Source of the DNA: JAPOXR01 sp965214695
Lineage (GTDB): Bacteria > Pseudomonadota > Alphaproteobacteria > Rhodobacterales > Rhodobacteraceae
Assembly (NCBI GenBank): GCA_965214695.1
Contig: OZ243967.1
Span: 1,736,001-1,800,000 of the forward strand
Length of the DNA: 64,000 nucleotides
Direction: 5' to 3'
Part shown: piece after piece, positions 53,984-63,481 of the stretch
How positions within the stretch are numbered: position 1 is the first letter of the stretch
Layout of the letters: each line of letters begins with the position of its first letter
Notes under the pieces: model-generated
The model's database searches: none
What the model was told of the DNA's origin: nothing
What the model saw: the letters and a program-made list of their open reading frames with translations, nothing else
Program-made: the position numbers and the translations under genes

Positions 53984-55036
53984 TTAAGAACTTGGTGGTA
54001 CCACTGCGCTGAAGCCGGGAAGGATTATTCCCAGAAAACTGGGCCCCTCGGCATCACCATCAGGTGTCGCGGCGAATGTGCCGCCTACATACCCGGGGTA
54101 CGTGGTGGTGGTCGTGTCTTCATTCTCTTCTTTCTTCACATCGTGGGTCCCGAAGAACTGTCCACCCCAATTGCCGGTGTATTTGACTTCATCGTCCGTT
54201 CCGATATCGACCGTTCCGGTCACTTTTCCATCAGTAAAGGGATCATTAATGGTGCCGAAGTTGGCAGTTCCCAATTCAAGCTTGCCCGTGGCAGACTTTC
54301 TGTCCAATAAGATGTCTGAGATATCCCCGGAAATGTTTCTTTCATCAAAATTGGCGGTCAGCGAAACTTTGCCATCAAGATATCCGAGCTTCTTGCCCGA
54401 ATTGTCCAGATATACGCCCCTAGCAGGACCTGAATACGTTGCCTTACCGATTGGTGATGTCGCGTCTTCAGTTAATGACGTGGTATCATCGTACGGAGAA
54501 TTTCCGGAAACAAAAGCCCCAAACGAAAGAGCCTCTGCGCTACCTGTGGGAACGTACAGCCAGACACCACCTGCCAGATAGTCAGTTTCGCCGTCTTCAT
54601 CCTTCGTGTGGTAACCATCATAGTAATCAACGGATACAGTGCCGCCAGTAACCTCCTTATTTAGCCCTGTCCCAACAAAGGGTAAGCTTCTAGGATTGAC
54701 CCCGTCGTCGCCCGGACTGATTGTCCATCCAGATGTTCCGCTGTTCACGATCGTGTATTTGGTCCTGTCGTCATCATCGACTGTCACGTAAACCTTATCC
54801 GCGTTCGACGTTGCCTGCGTGATGCCGGTGGGTGAACCATCGCTGCCCATGACTGTTTGAGCCGGCATGTTGGCTACGCCACTAGCCGCAGCGGTGGCTC
54901 GTGGTGCTTGGTCGGCAGTCAAAGTTGGCGGAATACCGGCGACTACTACTGAGCCACCACCACCACCGCCACCGCAGCCGGCAACGAGCATGGCAAAAGA
55001 CACGGCAACCCCCATTGCCGAAAAACGCGTAACCAT
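53984..55036 (-). CDS. TbpB-like surface lipoprotein (putative Slam client)
   Basis: A 350-residue lipoprotein: signal peptide MGVAVSFAMLVAGC with lipobox VAGC, then a poly-glycine linker (GGGGGGG) common in surface lipoproteins. It has a variable acidic domain and a C-terminal eight-strand barrel with the TbpB_B_D signature: TYSGPARGVYLDN, DGKVSLTANFDERNISGDI, and WGGQFFG followed by YPGYVGGTFAATPDGD. Members bind host or environmental ligands (transferrin, haem, metals) at the surface. It is lower in GC than its flanks and precedes the Slam gene on the same strand. The ligand is unknown. Confidence 0.88.
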   Translation of the reverse strand: MVTRFSAMGVAVSFAMLVAGCGGGGGGGSVVVAGIPPTLTADQAPRATAAASGVANMPAQTVMGSDGSPTGITQATSNADKVYVTVDDDDRTKYTIVNSGTSGWTISPGDDGVNPRSLPFVGTGLNKEVTGGTVSVDYYDGYHTKDEDGETDYLAGGVWLYVPTGSAEALSFGAFVSGNSPYDDTTSLTEDATSPIGKATYSGPARGVYLDNSGKKLGYLDGKVSLTANFDERNISGDISDILLDRKSATGKLELGTANFGTINDPFTDGKVTGTVDIGTDDEVKYTGNWGGQFFGTHDVKKEENEDTTTTTYPGYVGGTFAATPDGDAEGPSFLGIILPGFSAVVPPSS

Positions 55037-55179
55037 TGGTGAATTCCCTCCAAGGATCGTGAAGCAGTGCAGTCAAGCGGTGACTGTACCTGAAGTTGGT
55101 GGAAGGCAGAAGTGTTTTTGGCCTCACTTTCTGGGGAGTCGTGTTTGAAATACCCGGATTCCGGTTGACTCCCGATGGC

Positions 55180-55419
55180 ATGACCATGCCGACCGAAATG
55201 GCCGAGACTTTGTATCAGTCCGAGGCAACCGGCAAGTATGCATCGACAAGCGAAGCCGTGAGCGAGGCACTGCGCGACTGGATATGCAGTCGTGATGGCG
55301 AACTGCGTGGTCTTGAAACCTTGCGGTCAGCAATCTTGGCCGGGCCGGATAGGGAGCCTGGTATCCCGGCTTACGAGGTGTTTGCCGAACTACGCGACCG
55401 CCAAACTTCCAGATCCTGA
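55180..55419 (+). CDS. parD: ParD-like ribbon-helix-helix antitoxin
   Basis: A 79-residue protein starting MTMPTEMAETLYQSEATGKY and continuing ASTSEAVSEALRDWICSRDGE, the RHH DNA-binding plus acidic toxin-binding arrangement of type II antitoxins. The C-terminal tail PGIPAYEVFAELRDR would wrap the toxin. It is followed two bases later by a ParE-like frame. The frame opens earlier (55096), but the family start fits 55180 or 55186. Confidence 0.8.
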   Translation: MTMPTEMAETLYQSEATGKYASTSEAVSEALRDWICSRDGELRGLETLRSAILAGPDREPGIPAYEVFAELRDRQTSRS

Positions 55420-55421
55420 CT

Positions 55422-55715
55422 GTGCCATATCCGATTATTCTTCCTGCGGCGCGTGCCGACCACATTGAGATCGGTGACCATCTTGTCTTCGACAACCCGG
55501 AGCGGGCGGCCTCGTTCATCGCCAAAATCGAGGTGAAGTTGATCCAGGCGGTCGAACGACCGAACAGCTATCCGGCACGGAATGAGTTCTGCAAGGGTTA
55601 CGGTCCGCACCGCAAGGTCGTTACCCGGTCTTCTTTCCGGAGTCTTCCAACGAAGCACAGGTCGTCCAGATGCTGCACGGAGAGCGGAACCTGATTCGCA
55701 TTTTTTCGAATCATG
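55422..55715 (+). pseudogene. parE: ParE-like toxin, frameshifted
   Basis: The GTG frame encodes PYPIILPAARADHIEIGDHLVFDNPERAASFIAKI in overlapping pieces, matching the N-terminal half of ParE/RelE-fold toxins. At about 55595 one base is missing. In the next frame LRSAPQGRYPVFF, AQVVQMLHGERNLIRIF completes the toxin C-terminus, including the catalytic-region residues. Unless corrected, the toxin is dead while ParD is intact. Confidence 0.75.
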
Positions 55716-56200
55716 GATTCGCTCTATTTTCAGCTGAATGCTCTTCCCATGCGACTTCGAGACATGCGGGCCAAGTCAAATGGCAGAACGGATCCCAGAT
55801 CCCCGATTCTTGCCGGACAAGGCTATTCCAGCACGCGTCCAGTGGATATCACGTCGGCGAAAACGCCTTACCGTGCTTGAAGTCATTGGATGAATGCCTT
55901 CATCGGCCCATCCAGGCGAGAAATTCGATCGACCACTCAGCGATGGGCGAGAACGGCGAAAGTCCTGGCATTCTTTGTTTACTCAAATCTCGATCAGCCT
56001 CGACGCCCACTGCGGGGTCAGGACATGGCGCGGCTCCTGCCCGGTGCAACGGTCATCGGTCAGGAAAGTTGAGGCCGTAATTCGACTGTGCCTATTGATT
56101 TGCACCCTGATGGTGCGCCCGAACATGCTTGCTATTTCCGATTTCCGTGAGCAGATGGGCTTCGTGTGACCGGAGATGGTGAGACATGGAGGCAAGGTAG
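55716..56200. other. Region without a recognised gene
   Basis: About 485 bases between the ParE relic and the epimerase. The shifted ParE frame stays open to 56080 but shows no family character after IRIF. Nothing else supported; possibly degraded accessory DNA. Confidence 0.4.
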
Positions 56201-57187
56201 GTGCCAGACCGGGTATTGGTGACGGGTGGTGCGGGGTTTGTGGGGTCCCATGTCTGCAGGCAGTTGCGGCTGACCGGGTTCCTGCCTGTCACTTTCGACA
56301 ATTTGGGGACAGGCTGGAAGGATGCGGTGAGGTATGGCCCGTTCGTTCGGGGCGACATCATGCAGATGGAGCAACTGGTGTCGGCGTTTTCGGAATGGAA
56401 ACCGGTTGCTGTCATTCATCTTGCGGCGCTGACCAGCGTCGAGGAATCGGTCAGCAGGCCTGAGGCCTACCGGGAATGCAACGTGCAGGGCACCGGGAAC
56501 GTGGTCGAGGCCATGCTTGCGCATGACTGCACGGCGATGGTGTTTTCATCGACCTGCGCGGTCTATGGCAATGCCCCGGAGGGAATGGTCGGCGAGAATT
56601 CTCTCACCAATCCCGAGAGCCCGTATGCGGCAACCAAGCTTGCCGCCGAGGAATGGCTCAATGGCGGCGCCCGGGAGCGTGGACTGCGCTCGACGGTATT
56701 CCGCTATTTCAACGTGGCCGGGTCCGACCCGGACCTCGAAATCGGCGAATGCCGGGTCAGGCCCGCCAACCTGATACCGGCGGTTCTCGAATGCGCGGCC
56801 GGTGCACGACCGCAATTCGAGATATTCGGCACCGACTACCCGACACCGGACGGGACCTGCATCAGGGATTATGTCCATGCCATTGATGTCGCCAATGCCC
56901 ATGTCCGGGGGCTCCGGTCGTTGCTGGGTGGCTCCCCAGGGGAGGTCTACAATATCGGGACTGGTGCCGGGCATTCGGTCCGGGAGGTGGTTGAATGCTG
57001 CCGGAAGGTCACCGGTGTGGATTTTCCTGTGCGGGAATCGGCTCGCCGTCCGGGAGATGTTGCACGGATCGTCTGCGATGGCTCGAAGGTGCAGGCCGGT
57101 CTCGGCTGGTCTGCCGAATTCTCCGATCTCGACACCATCGTCACCGATGCGTGGAACTGGCGACGAGGCCGGGGCTACGAAATCTGA
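56201..57187 (+). CDS. galE: UDP-glucose 4-epimerase-like NAD-dependent epimerase
   Basis: A 328-residue extended short-chain dehydrogenase: VLVTGGAGFVGSHVCRQL (NAD-binding Gly motif), VIHLAALTSVEESV, VFSSTCAVYGN, the catalytic YAATK (Tyr-x3-Lys), YFNVAGSDPD, and TCIRDYVHAIDVANAH typical of GalE. It interconverts UDP-galactose and UDP-glucose for polysaccharide or LPS precursors. GTG 56201 has GGAGG nine bases upstream. It lies alone next to tRNA-Trp. Confidence 0.93.
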   Translation: MPDRVLVTGGAGFVGSHVCRQLRLTGFLPVTFDNLGTGWKDAVRYGPFVRGDIMQMEQLVSAFSEWKPVAVIHLAALTSVEESVSRPEAYRECNVQGTGNVVEAMLAHDCTAMVFSSTCAVYGNAPEGMVGENSLTNPESPYAATKLAAEEWLNGGARERGLRSTVFRYFNVAGSDPDLEIGECRVRPANLIPAVLECAAGARPQFEIFGTDYPTPDGTCIRDYVHAIDVANAHVRGLRSLLGGSPGEVYNIGTGAGHSVREVVECCRKVTGVDFPVRESARRPGDVARIVCDGSKVQAGLGWSAEFSDLDTIVTDAWNWRRGRGYEI

Positions 57188-57253
57188 CCTGGCCAGCATG
57201 GCGGCGGGTCCGGCCGATCGATGCCTGAGGATTGCCCGCTCCGGGCTGGCTGA

Positions 57254-57329
57254 TGGCAGGGGCGGAGGGGCTCGAACCCCCGACAACCGGTTTTGGAGAC
57301 CGGTGCTCTACCAACTGAGCTACGCCCCT
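57254..57329 (-). tRNA. tRNA-Trp (anticodon CCA)
   Basis: The complement reads AGGGGCGTAGCTCAGTTGG at the 5' end, an anticodon arm CCGGT-CTCCAAA-ACCGG giving anticodon CCA, a T arm GGGGG-TTCGAGC-CCC and the acceptor strand CGCCCCT with G discriminator and encoded CCA. All stems pair. The common alphaproteobacterial neighbour secE-nusG is not adjacent. Confidence 0.97.
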
Positions 57330-57470
57330 GCATCCGCTGGCCGGAAGGCCTTATGGTCGAAACGGCCGGATTGCACAACTGCAACCCGAACCTTCGGAGG
57401 CTGATCAGGCCGGATGTGGCATTCTTGTTGCTGCCGGAGGCGGATTGCTGTCCGGCGGGGATGTTCCGGG

Positions 57471-58109
57471 TCAGGTGGAGAGGCGAAATATCGCCAGTTT
57501 GGCCAGGTTTACGTGGTCGGATTCGCCCTCGTTCCGGTAGATCGGGGCTTCCTCGGTCCGGAAGCCCGTGATTTGTCCGGCCTGCTCGAGGTCAGTGAGG
57601 CGATCGCCGAAGCCTTCATTGCCGAAATGGGCTGCGTTGATGCCGACCACGCAGAGGGCACCGGGGCGGGCGATTGTCAGGGCGATTTCCAAATCGGCGG
57701 GGCCGAGATGGCCCAGGGTGAAGGTTCCCGAACTGATCAGCCCGCCATACCTGGCCCTTGGCAGGCCTTCTCTCGCCGAAAGGTCGGCGGGGAGCAGCTT
57801 CCTGTAGACCGCCTTGGCAGCCGCCTCCCGCAGCATGCCGGCAGAAATGTCAAACCCGTCAATGTCAAATTCGGAGCCGTCAAATGCCAGGCCGGCAAGC
57901 CCGGTTCCGCATCCCAAATCGGCGACCGGCGTGTCGGCAGGTCTGGCCAGCTCCAGGTATCTGCGTCCGACCGCTTCCGGGTAGATGTAGCCGGCCTCCT
58001 CGGCGAATTCCGAATCATAGCTGTCGGCCCACTCGTCGTAATACTGGCGGTGCGAATCGCTGTCGGTCAGCCGGTAGGCATCATCCCGGCTGTGCCTGGG
58101 CGCATTCAT
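57471..58109 (-). CDS. Class I SAM-dependent methyltransferase
   Basis: A 212-residue Rossmann methyltransferase with YYDEWADSYDSEF, motif I PVADLGCGTGLAGLAF, IDGFDISAGMLREAAAKAVY, and LISSGTFTLGHLGPADLEIAL. The substrate cannot be read from sequence; the EWADSYD start resembles small-molecule and Williams-Beuren-type methyltransferases. ATG 58109 (MNAPRH) is chosen so that it does not overlap the upstream lipoprotein gene. Confidence 0.88.
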   Translation of the reverse strand: MNAPRHSRDDAYRLTDSDSHRQYYDEWADSYDSEFAEEAGYIYPEAVGRRYLELARPADTPVADLGCGTGLAGLAFDGSEFDIDGFDISAGMLREAAAKAVYRKLLPADLSAREGLPRARYGGLISSGTFTLGHLGPADLEIALTIARPGALCVVGINAAHFGNEGFGDRLTDLEQAGQITGFRTEEAPIYRNEGESDHVNLAKLAIFRLST

Positions 58110-58134
58110 CCGCGGCTGCTCTGCTGGCCAGGTC

Positions 58135-58725
58135 TTATTGCGGCGGCGGGTCCGCCTGGTCGCTGCCGGCATCCGGCTCGCCATCGCGTTTCGGCAAAGG
58201 CGATTCCGGTGACTTCAGCCAACGCTCGATCAGCTCGGCAGCGTAGAATGCCAGCGCCTCTGCCTGTTCCTCTGGCGTGCGGACCAGACCCGAGCCAATG
58301 ACGGTTTCCGGCGAGGTCGGCTCCAGCACGGTCAGCAGGTGGGGCTCGACATTGAGCCGTTCGGCGGTGGCATCATCCCAAATCGTGACGCGGAGCGCCA
58401 GCGCCGAGCGCGGCGACGCGATCACCGGAATGCCGCCGCCAGACAGCGAGTAGGCATCGATCGAGATCGAAATGTGATACCAGCTGCGCCCCCGGTACCT
58501 GCCAAGGCGCTCGACCACTGCCTCATGCAGGCTGTCCTTCAGGAGACCGGGCTCGGATTCGCGTGAAATCGGCGCCTTTTCGGCGTTCTCCTCGGATATG
58601 ACGGTGTGACCGAGGCGAAAATCGCCGATCGGCTCCGGGTTTTCTTCCATCACCCCACTTGAACATGCGCTCAGCACGAAAGCCGTCAGTGCAAGACCTG
58701 CAACCCCGGGAATTGCCTGCATCAT
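58135..58725 (-). CDS. Lipoprotein of unknown function
   Basis: A 196-residue protein with a lipoprotein signal ending LSACSSG. The mature part has alternating beta-like segments (SWYHISISIDAYSLSGG, ALALRVTIWDDATAERLNVE) and ends in a helix AEALAFYAAELIERWLKSP with a Pro/Asp-rich tail. No family recognised with confidence. It is likely anchored in the outer membrane, 25 bases upstream of the methyltransferase. Confidence 0.75.
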   Translation of the reverse strand: MMQAIPGVAGLALTAFVLSACSSGVMEENPEPIGDFRLGHTVISEENAEKAPISRESEPGLLKDSLHEAVVERLGRYRGRSWYHISISIDAYSLSGGGIPVIASPRSALALRVTIWDDATAERLNVEPHLLTVLEPTSPETVIGSGLVRTPEEQAEALAFYAAELIERWLKSPESPLPKRDGEPDAGSDQADPPPQ

Positions 58726-59006
58726 CTCAACTGTCCCATCCTGTCCCAAACTGGCTGGCAACCTGACCAGCCGCGCCGAGGACTACCAGAACTTGCACCC
58801 GAAATGAAACCGTATGCATCACCGGAGCGCGGGCACGGACATGTCCGGCATTGACGCAAGGGAGTGCAGGAGCGTGCCCGGTCGCCCGGTCTCGTATCCG
58901 ATGGCTGGTCCGGCACTGGCGGCGTGCCGCCGATCCCCGTATGTTCGGTGGAATTCAAGCACTCTCCTTCCCTGGCTGGTTGGTTGGGGTGCAGCGGGGC
59001 CAGAGA

Positions 59007-60359
59007 ATGACAGGACTTCCGGTCAGCGCCGACTTGGCCACGAGACCGCTGGGCATCCGGGGGGTGGTGCGGACGGCAAGGCGGAATCTGCTCGAGATCA
59101 TACCGGTGCTGGCGACCCGGCAGCCGATGGTGTCGGGAAAGATGGTCAGGCGCTGGCACATGGTCATGGACCCGCAGGCGCTACGGCGGGTCTTGCTCGA
59201 AAAGCCGAGGAGCTATCCCAAATCCGAGGTCACAAGGAACGTGCTGGGCCCGGTGATCGGCGACAGCCTGTTCCTGGCCGAGGGCCGGCACTGGCTTTGG
59301 CAGAAGCGGGCCGTCGCCCCGGTATTCTCGAGCCGAAACATCACCAATCTGGGGCCGGTCATGACCGCGGCGGCCGGCCGGATGCTGCAGCGTGTCGCCG
59401 AGCAGGATGGCTGTGCGGTCGACATGCATGCCGAGTTTACCGCCGCTGCATTCGAGGTCATCAACGATGTCCTGTTCAGCGGCGAGGGCGCCATTGACCG
59501 TTCGGTCGCCCGGCGGGCAATCGACATCTATGTGAATCGCAGCGCCCGAACTTCGCTCCTGGACATCGTCGGCGCACCGTCCTGGATGCCGAGACTTGGC
59601 CGGCTGCGGCCGGCCCGGGAGGTGGTTGAGCTCAGACGCATCGCCGATGACTCGATCCGTTGCCGCCGGCAATCCGAACGGGCTCCGGTCGGCGACCTGC
59701 ATGATCTGATGGCCGCGGCCAGCGACCCGAAGACCGGACGGCGGATGAATCCGCGGGAATTGCGGGACAATCTGCTCACCTTCGTGGTGGCCGGACACGA
59801 AACCACCGCCCTGGCGCTGTCATGGGCACTCTACCTGCTGGCCTTTGATGCAGGCATGCAGGAGCGGGTGCGAGACGAGATCGCCGCCGCCGGTATTGTC
59901 GGGCTGGCCAAGGCCGGTGACCTCGAGAGGCTGCCGCTGACCTTTCGGGTGATCCGGGAGGCGCTGCGGCTGTATCCGCCGGCAGGCATCCTGGTCAGGA
60001 CAGCGCTGGAACAGGACGAGCTTGGCGGCCGGGAAGTCCGTCCCGGTGACACCATATTGATCCCGCTCTACGCCCTGCACCGCAGCCATTGCCTGTGGGA
60101 AGACCCCGATGCGTTCCTGCCCGACAGGTTTGCCAATCCGGACCGGATCGACCGTTTCCAGTATCTTCCCTTCGGCGATGGACCGCGGGCCTGCATCGGC
60201 TCGAATTTCGCCATGCAGGAGGCAGGAATATTGCTGGCGTCGCTGCTGGCGCGCTTCCGATTCACCGCCATTGATGATCGCCAGCCTCGGCCGGTGATGA
60301 TACTCACCCTGCGGCCGCAGGGCGGGGTGTGGCTGCAATCCGAGCCGGTAGCCGGGTGA
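59007..60359 (+). CDS. Cytochrome P450
   Basis: A 450-residue P450 with an I-helix oxygen-binding motif FVVAGHETTALALSWALY, ExxR in VIREALRLYPPAG, and the haem-ligand loop FQYLPFGDGPRACIGSNFAMQE. The sequence resembles bacterial CYP4/CYP102-like fatty-acid or terpene hydroxylases more than the CYP101 type. It has no fused reductase and no ferredoxin gene nearby, so redox partners come from elsewhere. ATG 59007 gives a normal length; the frame is open further upstream. Confidence 0.93.
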   Translation: MTGLPVSADLATRPLGIRGVVRTARRNLLEIIPVLATRQPMVSGKMVRRWHMVMDPQALRRVLLEKPRSYPKSEVTRNVLGPVIGDSLFLAEGRHWLWQKRAVAPVFSSRNITNLGPVMTAAAGRMLQRVAEQDGCAVDMHAEFTAAAFEVINDVLFSGEGAIDRSVARRAIDIYVNRSARTSLLDIVGAPSWMPRLGRLRPAREVVELRRIADDSIRCRRQSERAPVGDLHDLMAAASDPKTGRRMNPRELRDNLLTFVVAGHETTALALSWALYLLAFDAGMQERVRDEIAAAGIVGLAKAGDLERLPLTFRVIREALRLYPPAGILVRTALEQDELGGREVRPGDTILIPLYALHRSHCLWEDPDAFLPDRFANPDRIDRFQYLPFGDGPRACIGSNFAMQEAGILLASLLARFRFTAIDDRQPRPVMILTLRPQGGVWLQSEPVAG

Positions 60360-62585
60360 TCAGGTAAACCGGTTCGACTTCGGGAAGCCTCGTGGAGTCT
60401 TGCGCCCCGTGGCACCCCGTTTGCCCATCCAGGGTTCGAGATCGGTGACCGTCCGGGTCCGGCCGGCCGGGTCGTGCCATTGCAACCCGGTGGCAAGCGT
60501 CAGTGACTTGACATCACCGAGGCCGCCCTGGCGGTACCGCTGCAGGCGGGTGCCCTTCCCTCTCGACAATTCGGCCAGCTCCGTTGCCGGGAAGATGAGC
60601 AAATTGCCATTCTCGCCGACGACCGCGACATGGTCGCCATCCAGAACGGTGCAGACCCGGGCCTGGTTGTCCTTGCCGACATTCATCACCTGCTTGCCGT
60701 TGCGGGTCGATGCAACGACGTCCTCTTCCCGGACCACGAAGCCGTAGCCGGCGGCCGATGCCACGAGCAGCTTCCGGCTCTCCCGGAACACCATCAGCGA
60801 CACGATGTCGGCATCGTTCGGCAAATCCACCATGACCCTGACCGGCTCGCCAAGCTTCCTGCCGCCGGGAAGGGCGGCCACGCTGATGGTGTAGAAACGC
60901 CCGTTGGAGCCAAACAGGATCAACCTGTCAGTGGTCTCCGCATGCAGGACATACTGCCCCCCATCGCCATCGCGGTATTTGAATTCCTGGTCGAGCGGCA
61001 CCGTCCCCTTCATCGACCGGATCCAGCCCATCTTCGAGCACAGGATGGTCACCGGCTCCCGATCAAGCATGATCTCGGCCGGCAGGTCGGCCACGTCGGG
61101 AGCCACGGCAAAGCGGGTTCGCCGCTCGCCGCCCGGGGCATTCCTGCCGAACTTCGCGCGAACCTCCTTCAACTCCTCGGCAATTCGCTGCCATTGCCGC
61201 GACTCGTCCTGGATCAGATCCTCGATCTCCGCCCTTTCCTCCTGGAGCCGACTCTCTTCCTTCCTGAGTTCCATTTCCTCGAGCTTGCGCAGATTGCGCA
61301 GCCGCATGTTGAGGATCGCCTCTGCCTGCGCATCGGTAAGGTCGAACTCGGCGATCAATTCCGCCTTCGGCTCATCGCCAAACCGGATGATCTCGATGAC
61401 CCGGTCGAGATTGAGGTAGGCGACGAGAAGCCCCTCGAGGATTTCCAGCCGCTTGTCGATCTGGGCCAGCCGGTGGCTGGAGCGGCGCTGCAGGATCAAC
61501 CGGCGATGATCGAGAAACGCCTTCAGGATCTCCTTCAGCGAGCAGACCTTCGGCGTCCTGCCGTCAATCAGCACGTTCATGTTCATGGCGAACCGCTTTT
61601 CCAGGTCGGTCTGCCTGAACAGCGCCTCCATCAACACCTCGGCCTCGACATTGCGGCTGCGTGGCTCCAGCACGATCCGGATATCCTCGGCCGATTCATC
61701 GCGGACATCGTTCAATGCAGGCAGCTTCTTCTCCTGGATCAGTGTCGCCAATCTTTCGATCAACCGGGATTTGGGCACCTGGAAGGGGATTTCGGTGATC
61801 ACGATCTGCCAGGCGCCCCGCTCGAGTTTCTCGATCTCCCAGAGGGAGCGAACCCGGATCGAGCCCTTGCCGGTACGATACGCCTCCTGCAACACCTCCG
61901 GCGGCTCGACGATCACGCCGCCAGTCGGAAAATCCGGCCCCAGGACGTAACCGGAAAGCGTGGCGTCCCTTGCCTCCGGCGTCTTCACCAAATGCAGGCA
62001 GGCATCGCACAATTCGCCGATATTATGTGGCGGGATGTTGGTGGCCATGCCGACGGCGATGCCGCTGGCGCCATTGGCCAGCAGGTTCGGAAACACCGCC
62101 GGCAGCAGTTCCGGCTCCTCCAGTGTGCCGTCATAATTCGGCCGGAAATCCACCGCGTTCTCGGCCAGGCCTTCCATCAGCGCCTCGCCAGCCGTGGCCA
62201 GGCGGGCCTCGGTGTAGCGCGAGGCGGCGGCGTTGTCGCCGTCGACATTGCCGAAATTGCCCTGGCCCTCGATGAGCGGGTAGCGCATGTTGAAATCCTG
62301 CGCCAACCTGGCCAGCGCATCATAGATCGCCTTGTCGCCATGCGGGTGGTAGTTGCCCATGACGTCGCCGGAAATCTTGGCCGATTTGCGAAACCCGGCC
62401 GCCGGTCCAAGCCTGAGTTCGCGCATCGCGTAGAGGATGCGTCGGTGGACCGGCTTCAGCCCGTCCCTGGCATCCGGCAACGCCCGGTGCATGATGGTGG
62501 AGAGCGCATACTGCAGATAGCGTTCGCTGATCGCACTGCTCAGCGATTCGCCGGTCTCGCCGATGTCTGTCCCGTCCTCGGTCAT
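60360..62585 (-). CDS. parC: DNA topoisomerase IV subunit A
   Basis: The breakage-reunion subunit of topoisomerase IV, which decatenates daughter chromosomes. The 741-residue protein starts SERYLQYALSTIMHRALPDARDG and KPVHRRILYAM, has the catalytic-tyrosine segment AASRYTEARL, ASGIAVGMATNIPPHN and a C-terminal beta-pinwheel with GyrA-box-like repeats. It lacks the long GyrA C-terminal tail, and the length fits alphaproteobacterial ParC. It ends one base from the P450 stop (convergent). Confidence 0.96.
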   Translation of the reverse strand: MTEDGTDIGETGESLSSAISERYLQYALSTIMHRALPDARDGLKPVHRRILYAMRELRLGPAAGFRKSAKISGDVMGNYHPHGDKAIYDALARLAQDFNMRYPLIEGQGNFGNVDGDNAAASRYTEARLATAGEALMEGLAENAVDFRPNYDGTLEEPELLPAVFPNLLANGASGIAVGMATNIPPHNIGELCDACLHLVKTPEARDATLSGYVLGPDFPTGGVIVEPPEVLQEAYRTGKGSIRVRSLWEIEKLERGAWQIVITEIPFQVPKSRLIERLATLIQEKKLPALNDVRDESAEDIRIVLEPRSRNVEAEVLMEALFRQTDLEKRFAMNMNVLIDGRTPKVCSLKEILKAFLDHRRLILQRRSSHRLAQIDKRLEILEGLLVAYLNLDRVIEIIRFGDEPKAELIAEFDLTDAQAEAILNMRLRNLRKLEEMELRKEESRLQEERAEIEDLIQDESRQWQRIAEELKEVRAKFGRNAPGGERRTRFAVAPDVADLPAEIMLDREPVTILCSKMGWIRSMKGTVPLDQEFKYRDGDGGQYVLHAETTDRLILFGSNGRFYTISVAALPGGRKLGEPVRVMVDLPNDADIVSLMVFRESRKLLVASAAGYGFVVREEDVVASTRNGKQVMNVGKDNQARVCTVLDGDHVAVVGENGNLLIFPATELAELSRGKGTRLQRYRQGGLGDVKSLTLATGLQWHDPAGRTRTVTDLEPWMGKRGATGRKTPRGFPKSNRFT

Positions 62586-62728
62586 GGCAATCTGTTACCG
62601 CCAGCTACCGGGAATTGCCACCAACCGCATTGCCGCCAGCCCCGTTCCAACGGGACGGGCGGTCATGGCCGGGGTGGCCGGTCGGCGGCGTCTTGCGCAT
62701 GCGCCGCATCTGTTGCAGGGAGGGCGCC

Positions 62729-63478
62729 ATGCAGGATTACGCCTACCAGCTTTATTCGTCTCGCAAGTTTGGGCCGCTCAGTGAAACGCTGGCGATGCTG
62801 GCAGAGCTTGGCTTTCGCCAGGTCGAGGGCTTTGGCGATCTTCTTGACAATTCGGGGCTGGCAGCCGCCCTCGGCGAGGCCGGCCTCGAGATGCCGACGG
62901 CCCATATCGACCTCGAGACCATCGAGAATCGGTCCGAGATCGTCATTGCCCGCGCCCGCGAGCTGGGGATCAGGCAGATCCATGCCCCGTTCCTGGCACC
63001 GGATGAACGACCTGCCGATTCGGCCGGCTGGCGGCGCCTCGGGCAAAGGCTGGCGGCGGCCGGCCGGCCGCTCCGCGCCGCCGGGCTGGAATTCGGTTGG
63101 CACAATCACGATTTCGAGTTTCGTCCCTGCACCGATGGTCGCTACCCGATCGACTGCATGCTCGAGGCCGATGAACAGCTGATCCTGGAGCTGGACATTG
63201 CCTGGGTGGAGGTCGCCGGCGCCGACCCGCTCCACTGGATCGACCGGCTCGCCGACCGCATCGGCGCCGTGCATGTCAAGGACATCGCGCCGGCCGGAAC
63301 TTGCCTGGACGAGGATGGCTGGGCCGATCTGGGTGACGGGATCATGGACTGGCGGTGCCTCCTGGCCGCCATTGACCGGACCGCCTGCGCCTGGCGGGTG
63401 CTGGAGCATGACAATCCGGGCGATGACCGCCGGTTTGCCCGGCGGTCGCTGGCGGCTGCACGCCGGCTGCAGGGCTGA
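62729..63478 (+). CDS. Sugar phosphate isomerase/epimerase (AP endonuclease-2 TIM barrel)
   Basis: A 249-residue TIM-barrel protein of the xylose-isomerase-like/IolE-IolI group: LGFRQVEGFGDLL, IDLETIENRSEIVIARAREL, GLEFGWHNHDFEF (metal-site His/Asp), LELDIAWVEVAGADPLHWI, IGAVHVKDIAP and WRVLEHDNPGDD with metal ligands. GGGAGG lies before ATG 62729. It is followed 4 bases later by a Gfo/Idh/MocA oxidoreductase, a frequent pair in inositol or uncommon-sugar catabolism. Confidence 0.9.
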   Translation: MQDYAYQLYSSRKFGPLSETLAMLAELGFRQVEGFGDLLDNSGLAAALGEAGLEMPTAHIDLETIENRSEIVIARARELGIRQIHAPFLAPDERPADSAGWRRLGQRLAAAGRPLRAAGLEFGWHNHDFEFRPCTDGRYPIDCMLEADEQLILELDIAWVEVAGADPLHWIDRLADRIGAVHVKDIAPAGTCLDEDGWADLGDGIMDWRCLLAAIDRTACAWRVLEHDNPGDDRRFARRSLAAARRLQG

Positions 63479-63481
63479 AAC

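Noticed and set aside
60630..63182. 850-codon rightward frame opposite parC
   Set aside because: Antisense shadow of parC. It runs into the isomerase region in a different frame and shows no domain.
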